A stretch of DNA of 64,000 nt. Source: Pseudomonas helvetica. GTDB lineage: Bacteria > Pseudomonadota > Gammaproteobacteria > Pseudomonadales > Pseudomonadaceae. A program made the position numbers and the translations under genes. Position 1 is the first letter of the stretch, and each line of letters opens with the position of its first letter. Below are positions 8,116 to 16,656 of this stretch, piece by piece. The DNA is taken from positions 6,373,447 to 6,437,446 of the forward strand of contig NZ_CP150917.1 in NCBI RefSeq assembly GCF_039908645.1, written 5' to 3'. A model generated the notes under the pieces. That model had not been told where the DNA came from. It saw only the letters and a list, made by a program, of their open reading frames with translations, and did no database searches.

Positions 8116-9301
8116 GAGAACTTCCTTGATCAATTTTTGTGCAGCGCGCCCAACCAAGGGTGCGTTCGGCCTCTGCCGGTAATCGGCCGTCTTTGAGGCG
8201 GGTAAAGCTGAGTTGTCCGGGTGTCTGCTGCACGGCATAGCCGTTGAGCGCATCCACCGCATCGCATTCAGTGACCGCCAGCGTCACGCGCTCGGGCAGA
8301 CCTCCGTCGAGGTTGCCGCGATTGCTCACCGCAATGTCGTACAGACCGTCATGGCTGGAAAGGTTCAGCTCGAGCTGACTGGCCAACCGATCCCCCCGCG
8401 CCACCGCGCGTAACGTTGCCAAGCTCCACGCGCGTCGGTCGCCCTTGAGCGGCAGACGAAACCAGATCAACCCGGCCAGATGGGGCGGTGGCTCGGCGCG
8501 CAATTGACTGGCGAGTGTCGATAACTGGTGCGGATCAGCCAGCAACTCACGGCGCTGGCCAACGCGTTCTAACGGCACTTCGCTTTCGACTATCGGCGCC
8601 CCGCCGTCCCCCGGCAGCAATGCGATACCGTAGGCCGGCAACGCCAGGTAGAAAGGTTTCGCAGTGATCCGACTCCAGCGCCCGGTCCATTGTTTCGCCT
8701 GGGCCGGATCAAACAACCCGTGTTCGGGACTGCTCACCGCGTGCACCTGCAACACGCTGCTGTCGACCACCGCCAGCAACCCCGGCAGTTCGGGACTGTC
8801 GAGCCAGGCCGGCAGTGCGGTGATGCTCAGTTTCAACGTAGTCGGCAACACGTTGCGCAATCCAACGAGAAACTCACGGTAGGCCGGCAGGCGCGCCGTG
8901 CCAGCATCGTGGTCAATCTCGACGCCGGCCAGCGTCAGGCCCTGAGCCTGCCACTCGGCTACTACGCTCTGGATCTGCGCCGAGGCTTCGGTTTGATCCA
9001 GGCTCTTGAGCTGGCCATCGAGTCGAATCACTGTAATCAGCGGGCGACCATCATTCTTCAACAGCGCCGGGTTGATTCGCGCACGACGCCAACCAGCCTG
9101 TGGATAAGTCTGCAAGGCCAACACCCGCAACGTCGAAAAGTCCCCGCGCGATTGAGCCAGAGCATCCTCATGGGCATCGGTCCATTGCCGCTGCCAGACG
9201 TAAAGCTGTTGATCGAGCGGCGGCGCGTCCTGCTGCTGGCACGCGCTGAGCAGCAAAGCGGCTAGTACCAGCGTGCAACGGACAAAGAATATCGCAGACA
9301 T
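8102..9301 (-). CDS. DUF3142 domain lipoprotein
   Basis: A 399-residue protein starting MSAIFFVRCTLVLAALLLSACQQQ, with a lipobox LLSAC (Cys at residue 21), so it is probably a lipoprotein. The body resembles DUF3142 proteins, with TIM-barrel/glycosidase-like segments (GVEIDHDAGTARLPAYREFL, ALPAWLDSPELPGLLAVVD, GLIWFRLPLKGDRRAW). The start at 9301 was preferred over 9376 because it gives a proper lipoprotein signal. It lies immediately upstream of, and overlaps by 14 nt, the TPR-like exported protein, suggesting joint envelope function. No enzymatic activity can be claimed. Confidence 0.8.
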   Translation of the reverse strand: MSAIFFVRCTLVLAALLLSACQQQDAPPLDQQLYVWQRQWTDAHEDALAQSRGDFSTLRVLALQTYPQAGWRRARINPALLKNDGRPLITVIRLDGQLKSLDQTEASAQIQSVVAEWQAQGLTLAGVEIDHDAGTARLPAYREFLVGLRNVLPTTLKLSITALPAWLDSPELPGLLAVVDSSVLQVHAVSSPEHGLFDPAQAKQWTGRWSRITAKPFYLALPAYGIALLPGDGGAPIVESEVPLERVGQRRELLADPHQLSTLASQLRAEPPPHLAGLIWFRLPLKGDRRAWSLATLRAVARGDRLASQLELNLSSHDGLYDIAVSNRGNLDGGLPERVTLAVTECDAVDALNGYAVQQTPGQLSFTRLKDGRLPAEAERTLGWARCTKIDQGSSHVYP

Positions 9302-9417
9302 TAAGGCATGGAACCTTTGGAGACGGCCGTGCGCCGACCCCACATGGATTGCGCTTAACTGACTGACACTAGCCACTCAGAATCACTTTTTCGCTACAAG
9401 CTGATGTCGAGCCTGCC

Positions 9418-10644
9418 TCACTCTTTCACCGCGCCGGGGAGAATGTCAGGCGTTGACGGGCGAGGCGGTTGGGGGGCTGACTCAGTTTCCAGGTGTGCCA
9501 GTTTGCGCCGGGCGATTTCCGCACCCCGGCGGCGCAAGGGTGTTTCGATGAAGCGGTAGTTCAGCTCAGCGCATACCAGCATGATTGCCACCGCTGTCAG
9601 TAGCAGTTCGGTGGTGAAACCCTGAGCAAGTGTAAGTCCTTGTTCCGTGGCAACCCGCGACCATATTTCAGTGCTCAGGTGATAGGCAAACACATGAATC
9701 ACATACAGTGCGTACGAGCGCGAGCCTAGCCATTCCAGTACAAGAGACAGTGGCGAAGGGCTGAACACATAGCCTTTCTGGTAGCTGGCCAGCCAAACGA
9801 GAATGACCGACACGATCGCGACCAGGCCGTAGGCAATCGGTGTCGAACTCAATTGCGCACCCGCGGCACCGAGCATGTAAAGCAAGAACAGAGTCACACC
9901 CAGACGTTTGAGCAGGCTACTGCGCAGGACTATCGGTTCCATCTGTTTGTAGAGGTCGGTGCGGGTGAACATGCACAGTAAAATGCCCCACATCATGGCA
10001 TCCAGACGGAATGAAAACAGCATGGCCGCCGGGGCAGGAGCGAACATGTTGCGATCAAGACCGAACTGCGCAGCAATCAGCAGCAGCAACACGATGACTC
10101 GCCAGCGCTGCGAGGTAACCAACAATAGGAACAGGGGGAAAATGAAATAAAACTGCTCTTCCAGTGCCAGACTCCAGTAAACGGAATTGGGACCCAGCAA
10201 CATTCCATATTGATTCGCGAGGTTACCGCTGAAGGTGGCAACTGCTGTGAAACTGCGAACGTTGTTGAACCAGGAATCAAATGCATTGGATTGGTTATAG
10301 AAAATCGAAAAGAACAGCGGAATCAGTACCCAGAGCCAAGCTGTAGGCAGCAGTCGGTACGCACGCCGCAGCCAGAAGGTAAAGGTCGCAAGACCGTAGC
10401 TACCCTGTTGCCGGTGTTTGTCGAAGTAGTCCAGATAACTTTTGCTTACAACGTAGCCTGAGATGCAGAAAAATAAATCCACCCCTGACCCCATGGCATA
10501 CAGATTGAACACACGGGAAAAAAAGTCTTTGTAGAACGGCAGCAGCATCGACAGATGCGCGAAGAGGGTCAGGCCAATCGCCATGCCGCGCAGGTATTCG
10601 ATTTCCAGGTTTTTCTTATTACTCATCGAACGCTCTACATTCAT
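9418..10644 (-). CDS. Acyltransferase 3 family (OafA/YrhL-type) membrane O-acyltransferase
   Basis: A 408-residue polytopic protein with about ten hydrophobic helices and family signatures: EIEYLRGMAIGLTLFAHLSM near the start, GVDLFFCISGYVVSKSYLDYF (about 53-73) and YWSLALEEQFYFIFPLFLL (about 157-175). Such proteins transfer acetyl or other acyl groups to sugars of surface polysaccharides. It ends the leftward polysaccharide operon, 75 nt after the second methyltransferase. Start could be ATG 10644 or 10626; the second has a slightly better ribosome site. The stretch reads less GC-rich than its neighbours, which suggests transfer (visual impression only). Confidence 0.88.
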   Translation of the reverse strand: MNVERSMSNKKNLEIEYLRGMAIGLTLFAHLSMLLPFYKDFFSRVFNLYAMGSGVDLFFCISGYVVSKSYLDYFDKHRQQGSYGLATFTFWLRRAYRLLPTAWLWVLIPLFFSIFYNQSNAFDSWFNNVRSFTAVATFSGNLANQYGMLLGPNSVYWSLALEEQFYFIFPLFLLLVTSQRWRVIVLLLLIAAQFGLDRNMFAPAPAAMLFSFRLDAMMWGILLCMFTRTDLYKQMEPIVLRSSLLKRLGVTLFLLYMLGAAGAQLSSTPIAYGLVAIVSVILVWLASYQKGYVFSPSPLSLVLEWLGSRSYALYVIHVFAYHLSTEIWSRVATEQGLTLAQGFTTELLLTAVAIMLVCAELNYRFIETPLRRRGAEIARRKLAHLETESAPQPPRPSTPDILPGAVKE

Positions 10645-10665
10645 TATTGGTTTTCATCTGCGGCC

Positions 10666-10688
10666 GCCAGTCAGCTTGATTGACTGGC
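10666..10688. repeat. 8-bp inverted repeat between methyltransferase and acyltransferase genes
   Basis: GCCAGTCA-gcttgat-TGACTGGC in the 75-nt gap. It could form an intercistronic RNA hairpin limiting read-through into the acyltransferase gene. There is no U-run, so it is not a typical intrinsic terminator. Confidence 0.45.
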
Positions 10689-10719
10689 ATTTGTCATTCG
10701 GGCGCCTGGCTGCTCAGCG

Positions 10720-11559
10720 CTAGGCAGACAGCGGCTTGCGGGCAATGATCACCTGACTTTTTGCCACGGCCGCATCCAGCGCCTGCTTGAGCTGCGGACC
10801 GCGTGGGGAGTCCAGAATCAGCCGCCACATTTCAGCCCAGTGATTGAGCAGCGGATGATCGGCATTGTAGAGATCGACCTTAGTTTCCCAGAACAGCAAC
10901 ATCCACATCGACCAGTAGAAGCCGAACTGGCTGTGACTGATCACTTCCAGGCCGGCATCACCAACCATCTGCTTGAACTGCTCTTCGCCGATGATCCTAA
11001 TGTGATTGGGCTTCTGGAAATATTGCTCGGTGGCAATGCCCTTTTGCAGGTGTTCGGAGCTGGGGTGGGGAACACTGAGCAAGTACAAGGCGCCTGGCTT
11101 GCCAACCCGCACCAGTTCTGCGAGAAACTGCGCCGGATCGTCCACGTGTTCGATCACTTCGGTGGACACAATGCGCGTGGCAATGGCGTCAGGCAATGGC
11201 AGCGGGTTGCAGTCCGTGACATAGCATTCGACATCACGCGCCGGGGTGTCCTTGAGGCGCTCGCCGGTGGCGGCAATCTTCGCCGCGTCGATGTCAGCGA
11301 CAATGATTTTCGCGCCGCTCATCGCACAATAATGCACATTGCCGCCGTCCCCACAACCGACGTCCAACACCGTATCCTCAGGGGAAATATCGAACCCGGT
11401 AAACAGCTCGCGGGTTTGCTGATTGAACCAGCCACTGAGCATTGCATCTTCCAGGCCCAGCTGGTAGGAGTTGACCTTAGGCGGGGTGGGTGCCGCAACC
11501 TCTGCCTGCATCGGAGCGGTTTTTTTGCCCGCCGTAAGTTTTTTCAGAAGGCTCAGCAT
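10720..11559 (-). CDS. SAM-dependent class I methyltransferase (polysaccharide locus)
   Basis: A 279-residue methyltransferase with SAM motif I VLDVGCGDGGNVHYCA (about 65-80), acidic motif II IIVADIDAAKIAATGERL, and STEVIEHVDDPAQFLAELVRV, typical of Methyltransf_11/25 enzymes. It is a paralog of the preceding methyltransferase: both share the pattern PGALYLLSVP...EHLQKGIA...YF..PNH and end with SQVIIARKP. It overlaps the upstream gene by 7 nt. A role in methylating a sugar of the O-polysaccharide, possibly a chain-ending residue, is inferred from context. Confidence 0.85.
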   Translation of the reverse strand: MLSLLKKLTAGKKTAPMQAEVAAPTPPKVNSYQLGLEDAMLSGWFNQQTRELFTGFDISPEDTVLDVGCGDGGNVHYCAMSGAKIIVADIDAAKIAATGERLKDTPARDVECYVTDCNPLPLPDAIATRIVSTEVIEHVDDPAQFLAELVRVGKPGALYLLSVPHPSSEHLQKGIATEQYFQKPNHIRIIGEEQFKQMVGDAGLEVISHSQFGFYWSMWMLLFWETKVDLYNADHPLLNHWAEMWRLILDSPRGPQLKQALDAAVAKSQVIIARKPLSA

Positions 11560-12446
11560 AAGGTGGCTCCAGTGTGGGGGTCGCTGCTTGCGTAGGGTTT
11601 ACGGGCAATAATCACTTGGCTTTTGGGCATGAATCCGTCCAGCATCTGTTTGATCGCCAGCCCGTCGGGTTGCGCCAGCAAGTCCAGCCAGGTACGCGCC
11701 CAACTCTCCATCAACGGTGAGAACGGTGGCGTGATCCGGTCACGCACCGCCCCGCCCAGGTCACGCCCGGCCGCACGCTCGCCGGCCCAGAAAAAGATCA
11801 TGCCCATGACCCAGAAAAAGCCTGTGGCCTGACGATGCTCGATCACCAGCCCAGCGTCTTCAACCAACGCGGCAAAGCGCTCCGGGGTAAAGATCTGTAC
11901 ATGGTTGGGCGATTGAAAATAGCCAGCGGGCGCGATGCCCTTTTGCAGGTGTTCACCTACCGGCGCCGGCACACTCAGCAGGTACAACGCGCCGGGGCGT
12001 CCCATGCGCACCAGTTCGGCCATGAACGGCTCGGGCTGATCGATGTGCTCAAGCACTTCCATGCACACGACCTTGCTTGCACAGCCATCGGCCAAGGGCA
12101 GCGGCAGGCTGTTGCTCACCAGCCCCAGGCTCGGCTTGTCTGACTGGGCTTCCACTTGCCGGGCGAGGTCGCGGACCTTGTCGTGCTCGCTGTCGGTGAA
12201 GATCACCGACGCACCCTGGCGCACCGCAAACAACGTCGCCACACCTTCACCGCAACCGACGTCCAGCAAGGTGTCGTCCGCCGTGATGGCGAAGCCCTTG
12301 AGCAACTCACCACTGTCACCCAGAAACCAGCCGTCGAGTATGGCGTCGTGCAGACCCACATCCCTGGGCGAAACCGGGTTCGGCACAATCGGTAACGGTT
12401 CGGATTTCACCGCAGGAAACAGGCGTTTCATCAGTGCGCGGATCAT
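11553..12446 (-). CDS. SAM-dependent class I methyltransferase, paralog of the next gene
   Basis: A 297-residue enzyme with LLDVGCGEGVATLFAVRQGA (motif I, about 60-79), FTDSEHDKVRDLARQ and MEVLEHIDQPEPFMAELVRM. It shares its length, C-terminal ending and central PGALYLLSVPAPVGEHLQ block with the downstream methyltransferase, so the pair probably arose by tandem duplication. Its ATG overlaps the stop of the glycosyltransferase by ATGA. Its likely substrate is a sugar of the surface glycan made by this locus (inference). Confidence 0.85.
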   Translation of the reverse strand: MIRALMKRLFPAVKSEPLPIVPNPVSPRDVGLHDAILDGWFLGDSGELLKGFAITADDTLLDVGCGEGVATLFAVRQGASVIFTDSEHDKVRDLARQVEAQSDKPSLGLVSNSLPLPLADGCASKVVCMEVLEHIDQPEPFMAELVRMGRPGALYLLSVPAPVGEHLQKGIAPAGYFQSPNHVQIFTPERFAALVEDAGLVIEHRQATGFFWVMGMIFFWAGERAAGRDLGGAVRDRITPPFSPLMESWARTWLDLLAQPDGLAIKQMLDGFMPKSQVIIARKPYASSDPHTGATLC

Positions 12447-13747
12447 GCCTTGGGGGTTTCCACGGCAGACACCGCACGGGCCTTGAACAGCCGAGCAAAA
12501 AATCCTTCAAGGCGTTGTTCAGCGGTTGCCTGGCTGCAGAAGGTTTCGAGACTGGCCACCGCATGGGTGGACATCTGTGCGTAACGCCCGGGATCGTCTT
12601 TGGCAACCTCGTAGCTAGCCCGATAAGCCCTGCACAACGACGCCCAATTGGTGACGTATCGCAGGGTGCGGAATGCCCTTCGCGGGTCGTGAGGCCAGGC
12701 GGTCAGTTCGTCAGTGGTATCGATCAGGAAAGCGTTGTCGACATCCAGGTAATCGATCATCGCCGTGGTGCGTGGCGCCACCGCCGGCTTGCCGCAGGAC
12801 ATGAACTCCATCAACGGCAGACACTGGCCTTCACCGTAGGATGTGTTCACCACATAACTGGTAGCCTGAACCAGACGCTCGTAGTCCGCATCCGCGAGGT
12901 AGCCGTAAATCAGTACGATACGGCAGCGATAAGACTGGTTTTTGTACAAATGGTGAAGAACGTCGGTCAGCGCTTCTTCGGCATCGTGGTGGGTCAGTTT
13001 GAGCACCAGCGTCGCGTCTTCCACCTCGCGGAAGGTCACGCAGAAGGCACTGAGCATGTCTTCCCAGTTCTTGCGCCCGTCACTTGGGTTGAATACCGAG
13101 GTGTAGATCACTCCGTCGAGGACTAAATCATGCTCGCGAGCCGGCGCCTGGAAATCGATACCTTTGCCGGCGCGCAAATGCGCAGGACCAAAGGCACGCA
13201 GGTCGAGCTGGCGACTGTCTGCCAACAATCCCCTGATCTTCAATCGCACCTGACGGGCCAGCGGCTGGCGCTGTAACTGTGCACCCCGCGAGGCAAAACG
13301 GTCCCACACCGGCGCGGGTACTGCCACGATCGGATAATCGGCACCCATTGCCTCGCGCACTGCATTGACGGTGTAGCTGGAATGGGTGATCGCCGCGCCT
13401 GACGCCCGCAATACGGTACGCCAGTCATTGTGCGGTTCACCGGCAAATGGCTCGTTGGGAATGGTACTGAACTCCCATGCGAACACCGCCAGGGTCGGAC
13501 AGGCAAAATGTACCGGTGTGCGATGAGGCGGCGAGAACGACAGGAACACACAGTCTTCCCCACGGGACAGGCAGTCGAGGTACAGGGCATCGACTTCGGT
13601 CTGCGGGTCGCTGACTTCCACCACCGTCCCCAATCGCTCCAGCACCGGCCGGTATTCCTTGAGCACGAAGTAATAGCTGTACTCCGAGCGCCCAAGGTTC
13701 TGGGCGATGGTGTGCTGGTTGGTTTCCGAATGAATGATGATCAGCAT
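12443..13747 (-). CDS. GT-B glycosyltransferase (group 1/GT4-like)
   Basis: A 434-residue putative glycosyltransferase. The C-terminal half has the donor-binding pattern of GT4 enzymes: SVFNPSDGRKNWEDMLSAF (about 222-240), then LVLKLTHHD, YGYLADADYERLVQATSYVV and GEGQCLPLMEFMSCGKPAVA with the E-x7-E-like element. The N-terminal region lacks a strong signature. It is a paralog of the 521-residue upstream gene, which it overlaps by 7 nt. It probably adds a sugar during O-polysaccharide synthesis; donor and linkage are unknown. Confidence 0.82.
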   Translation of the reverse strand: MLIIIHSETNQHTIAQNLGRSEYSYYFVLKEYRPVLERLGTVVEVSDPQTEVDALYLDCLSRGEDCVFLSFSPPHRTPVHFACPTLAVFAWEFSTIPNEPFAGEPHNDWRTVLRASGAAITHSSYTVNAVREAMGADYPIVAVPAPVWDRFASRGAQLQRQPLARQVRLKIRGLLADSRQLDLRAFGPAHLRAGKGIDFQAPAREHDLVLDGVIYTSVFNPSDGRKNWEDMLSAFCVTFREVEDATLVLKLTHHDAEEALTDVLHHLYKNQSYRCRIVLIYGYLADADYERLVQATSYVVNTSYGEGQCLPLMEFMSCGKPAVAPRTTAMIDYLDVDNAFLIDTTDELTAWPHDPRRAFRTLRYVTNWASLCRAYRASYEVAKDDPGRYAQMSTHAVASLETFCSQATAEQRLEGFFARLFKARAVSAVETPKA

Positions 13748-15306
13748 GAGGCGTTATCCGTCACAGCTGTTGCCTGCGAAGTCAGCGGTGCCAACCCGAA
13801 AAAATCCGACAGGCGCTGTTGCACCGGGGCGAAAGCGCAGTAGTCGTACATGCGTTCGATGGCGGCGCGAGACATACGCTGATAATCCTGCGGTTGCTCC
13901 TTGGCCATTCGATAGCTGTTTTCGTAAGCCGTTTTCAACGACCCCCAGTCCGGCCGATAGCGCAGGGTGCGGTAGATGATGCGACTGTCCTGAGGCCAGA
14001 TGGTCAGCTCTTCGCTGGACTCGACCACAAATGCCACGCGCTCGTCGATGTAATCCTCCATCGCCGTGTGGTCCGGGGCGATCACCGGTTTGCCACTGGC
14101 CATGAACTCCATCAGCGGCAGGCACAGTCCCTCGCAGCGTGAAGCGTTGACGTAGTAACTGGCGGCTTCGTAGAGCCGGGCGTATTGCGGATCGTCCAGA
14201 TAACCGTGCATCACCACCACCCGACAGGCGAACGGCGACAGCTGCGCCAACAAGGTCATCAGTTCGGTGTAGTAGGACGACAGATCGTTGTGGGTAATCT
14301 TCAGCACCAGCGTGGCGTCCTCGGTTTCCCGGAAGGCCCAGCAGAACGCCGAAATCAGTCGATGCCAGTTCTTGCGGCCGTCTTGAGGGTTGAACACGCT
14401 GACGTAGATCACGCCGTCCACCTCGGTTTCGACCTGGGCGGTGGTGTCGGGAAAATCCATCGGGGCAGGCTCAGGCGCCACAACCAACTGCGGGCCGGCG
14501 ATGGCCGGCAGGACCCTCGCCAGCCGGTAATGGGCAGAGTCCGATAAAAGATCGCGAATCCCCTCCCAATACCACTGGCTCAGGAAATGCGTGCGATGGA
14601 CCGGCACCGGTTGCGCCTTGCCCAAATCCAGCGCCCACAGGCGCAGGTAATGGCGAGCAATGATCAAGCGACGCTTTAGCGTCAACGGTGGCGGCCGTAA
14701 GGCTTCCAGTTCCGCCAGTTGCTCGGCGGTCAGCGGCACGGGAATCAGCGCATCGGCAGACAGCCCGAGCGTGCGGCTATCGAAGATGCAGCCCTTGATG
14801 TCGAGGGTCGATCCCGAGTTGACCGGCCTGCTGGTGTGGCAGCTACGAATGGCCGAGAAGTTTTCCCATATTGGTGTCGGCAAGACCAACACCGGGAAGT
14901 CTTCGCCCATGGCCCGACGAATCGCCCGGGCGGTGTGACTGGAGAGCGTGATCACCCGCCCCTGGCGCGCGAACATTTGCGTCCAGTCCTGTCGCGGATC
15001 GTTGTCCCACTGCTCATCGGGAATCGAGTCGAACTCCCAGGCGACTACACAGATCGTCGGGCACTCAAGGTCGTTCGGGGTTTTCTGCGGCGGAGTGAAG
15101 GACAGGAACAGGCTGTCTTCGCCGACGGCAAGCAATTGTCGATAGAGGGGGTCGACCTCGGCAGTGGAGGACACCACATGCACCCGCCCAAGGCTTTCGA
15201 GCACCGGGCGATAAGCCTTGAGCACGAAGTAATAACTGTATTCGGGACGACCGAGGCTCTGGCTGATGGAACTGTCGTTGACGTCCGAGTAAAGAATGAA
15301 ATTCAT
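13741..15306 (-). CDS. GT-B glycosyltransferase, first gene of leftward polysaccharide operon
   Basis: A 521-residue glycosyltransferase. It shares with the next gene an opening resembling QSLGRPEYSYYFVLKAYRPV and a donor domain (SVFNPQDGRKNWHRLISAF, HGYLDDPQYARLYEAASYYV, CEGLCLPLMEFMASGKPVIA). It carries an insert of roughly 90 residues in the middle (about 170-260) compared with its paralog. Start ATG 15306 has only a weak ribosome site. It is divergent from rmd across a 429-bp region. Role inferred: chain or side-sugar addition on a surface polysaccharide. Confidence 0.82.
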   Translation of the reverse strand: MNFILYSDVNDSSISQSLGRPEYSYYFVLKAYRPVLESLGRVHVVSSTAEVDPLYRQLLAVGEDSLFLSFTPPQKTPNDLECPTICVVAWEFDSIPDEQWDNDPRQDWTQMFARQGRVITLSSHTARAIRRAMGEDFPVLVLPTPIWENFSAIRSCHTSRPVNSGSTLDIKGCIFDSRTLGLSADALIPVPLTAEQLAELEALRPPPLTLKRRLIIARHYLRLWALDLGKAQPVPVHRTHFLSQWYWEGIRDLLSDSAHYRLARVLPAIAGPQLVVAPEPAPMDFPDTTAQVETEVDGVIYVSVFNPQDGRKNWHRLISAFCWAFRETEDATLVLKITHNDLSSYYTELMTLLAQLSPFACRVVVMHGYLDDPQYARLYEAASYYVNASRCEGLCLPLMEFMASGKPVIAPDHTAMEDYIDERVAFVVESSEELTIWPQDSRIIYRTLRYRPDWGSLKTAYENSYRMAKEQPQDYQRMSRAAIERMYDYCAFAPVQQRLSDFFGLAPLTSQATAVTDNASC

Positions 15307-15735
15307 GGCATCCCACGATGAAACTGCCGTCCCGGCAGCCTCACTCTATGACGGCAAAACCATGGATCGAGTCGGTATTTGCCGGCCCTCGTCCATCGTC
15401 TTCTTGCCCGTCTACGTTCTTGTTTTAGTGGTCAGTTTCGCGGAGTTTCAGAACAACCCGCCGAACCCTGGACGATCATGACGAGGGGCATTCTAAACAC
15501 ATCCGCCGAGGGTTCGTGAACCGTCCGGCGAGAATAAATCAGGCTACGCTGACGAGAACTGACCGGTCACGGTGGGACTTATTGAAATTGCCGCGCAATT
15601 GGCACAGATTGGCTACCAAACAACTACAACAACGACTTCGCATACCAGACATTTCCGAGAAAGCAGCCTCTGCTTTCCGGTTTTACCTAGTAAAGACTGG
15701 GGTTGCCGAAGTTTGCTCATTGAGGGGGCTGCTGC
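15307..15735. other. Divergent promoter region of the two polysaccharide operons
   Basis: These 429 bp separate the leftward glycosyltransferase operon from the rightward rmd operon. No credible gene is seen in either direction. The segment looks AT-richer than its surroundings and contains a terminator-like hairpin just before rmd (annotated separately). No clear sigma-70 pair could be assigned with confidence. Confidence 0.6.
15659..15684 (+). terminator. Terminator-like hairpin in rmd leader (possible attenuator)
   Basis: GAAAGCAG-cct-CTGCTTTC forms a perfect 8-bp stem with a 3-nt loop, followed by CGGTTTT. It lies about 50 nt upstream of the rmd start on the coding strand, so it would act as an attenuator or leader structure rather than ending a gene. 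The U-run is short. Confidence 0.45.
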
Positions 15736-16656
15736 TTGAAGAAGCGTCTGTTCGTTACGGGTCTGAGTGGATTCGTAGGACGTCACATCCAATCCCGTCT
15801 GAACTCTTCTGACTCGGGTTGGGAATTGTCGCCCGTCCCATCCCGTTATGACCTGTGTGAACCCAAAAGCCTCGACGGCCTGTGGCCGCATATTCCGGAT
15901 GCGGTGATTCATCTGGCAGGGCAAACTTTCGTCCCCGAAGCCTTTCGCGACCCGGCTAAGACTTTTCAGGTCAACCTGCTAGGCACCCTGAACCTGCTGC
16001 AAGCCCTCAAGGCGCGGGGCTTCAACGGTACTTTCCTGTATGTCAGCTCCGGCGATGTCTACGGCCAGGTCAGCGAAAGCGCCTTGCCGATCGACGAACG
16101 CCAGCCACCCTGCCCGCGCAACCCGTATGCCGTGAGCAAGCTCTCGGCGGAAATGCTGTGTCTGCAATGGGGCATGACCGAAGGCTGGCCCGTGCTAGTC
16201 GCGCGTCCCTTCAACCACATCGGCACCGGGCAGCTGGACAGCTTCGTCATCGCCAGCGCCGCCCGGCAGATCTGCCGGATCAAGCTCGGCTTGCAAGCGC
16301 CTGAACTTGAAGTGGGCGACATCGACGTGACGCGCGACTTTCTCGATGTCCGAGATGTCGTGTCGGCCTACCTGGCATTGCTGGCGTGCGGTACGCCCGG
16401 GCAGGTCTACAACATCTGCTCCGGGGTCGAGCAGAGCATCCGCTCCGTGATCGAGCAACTGACAGATCTGGCCCAGATCGATATGCAACTGATTCAAGAC
16501 CCGACGCTTCTGCGCCGTGCAGAACAGCGTCGTGTCTGTGGCAGCCATGCCAAGCTGCACCATGCCACAGGATGGGCGCCTGAACTTACAACACAACAAT
16601 CCTTGCCCCTGCGGGCGATCCTTTCCGACTGGGAGTCTCGGGTACTACAAGAATGA
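15736..16656 (+). CDS. rmd: GDP-4-keto-6-deoxy-D-mannose reductase (GDP-D-rhamnose synthesis)
   Basis: A 306-residue extended short-chain dehydrogenase. It has the NAD(P)-binding GLSGFVGRHI (about 9-18), SSGDVYG (about 108-114), the catalytic YAVSKLSAE motif (Tyr-x3-Lys, about 135-143) and ARPFNHIGTGQ, the pattern of Rmd/GDP-mannose-derived sugar reductases. Rmd reduces GDP-4-dehydro-6-deoxy-D-mannose to GDP-D-rhamnose. The gene starts with TTG 15736, preceded by GAGGGGG. Its stop overlaps the next start as ATGA. Gene order rmd-(gmd/wbpW)-wzm-wzt-wbpX-wbpY matches the P. aeruginosa common-antigen operon. Confidence 0.85.
   Translation: MKKRLFVTGLSGFVGRHIQSRLNSSDSGWELSPVPSRYDLCEPKSLDGLWPHIPDAVIHLAGQTFVPEAFRDPAKTFQVNLLGTLNLLQALKARGFNGTFLYVSSGDVYGQVSESALPIDERQPPCPRNPYAVSKLSAEMLCLQWGMTEGWPVLVARPFNHIGTGQLDSFVIASAARQICRIKLGLQAPELEVGDIDVTRDFLDVRDVVSAYLALLACGTPGQVYNICSGVEQSIRSVIEQLTDLAQIDMQLIQDPTLLRRAEQRRVCGSHAKLHHATGWAPELTTQQSLPLRAILSDWESRVLQE

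Noticed and set aside
11139..11150. CACGTG cores (also near 33713, 37530, 47140, 59820, 60313) as extra parS sites
   Set aside because: The flanking bases do not extend the palindrome beyond 6-8 bp; only 1520-1535 is a full match.
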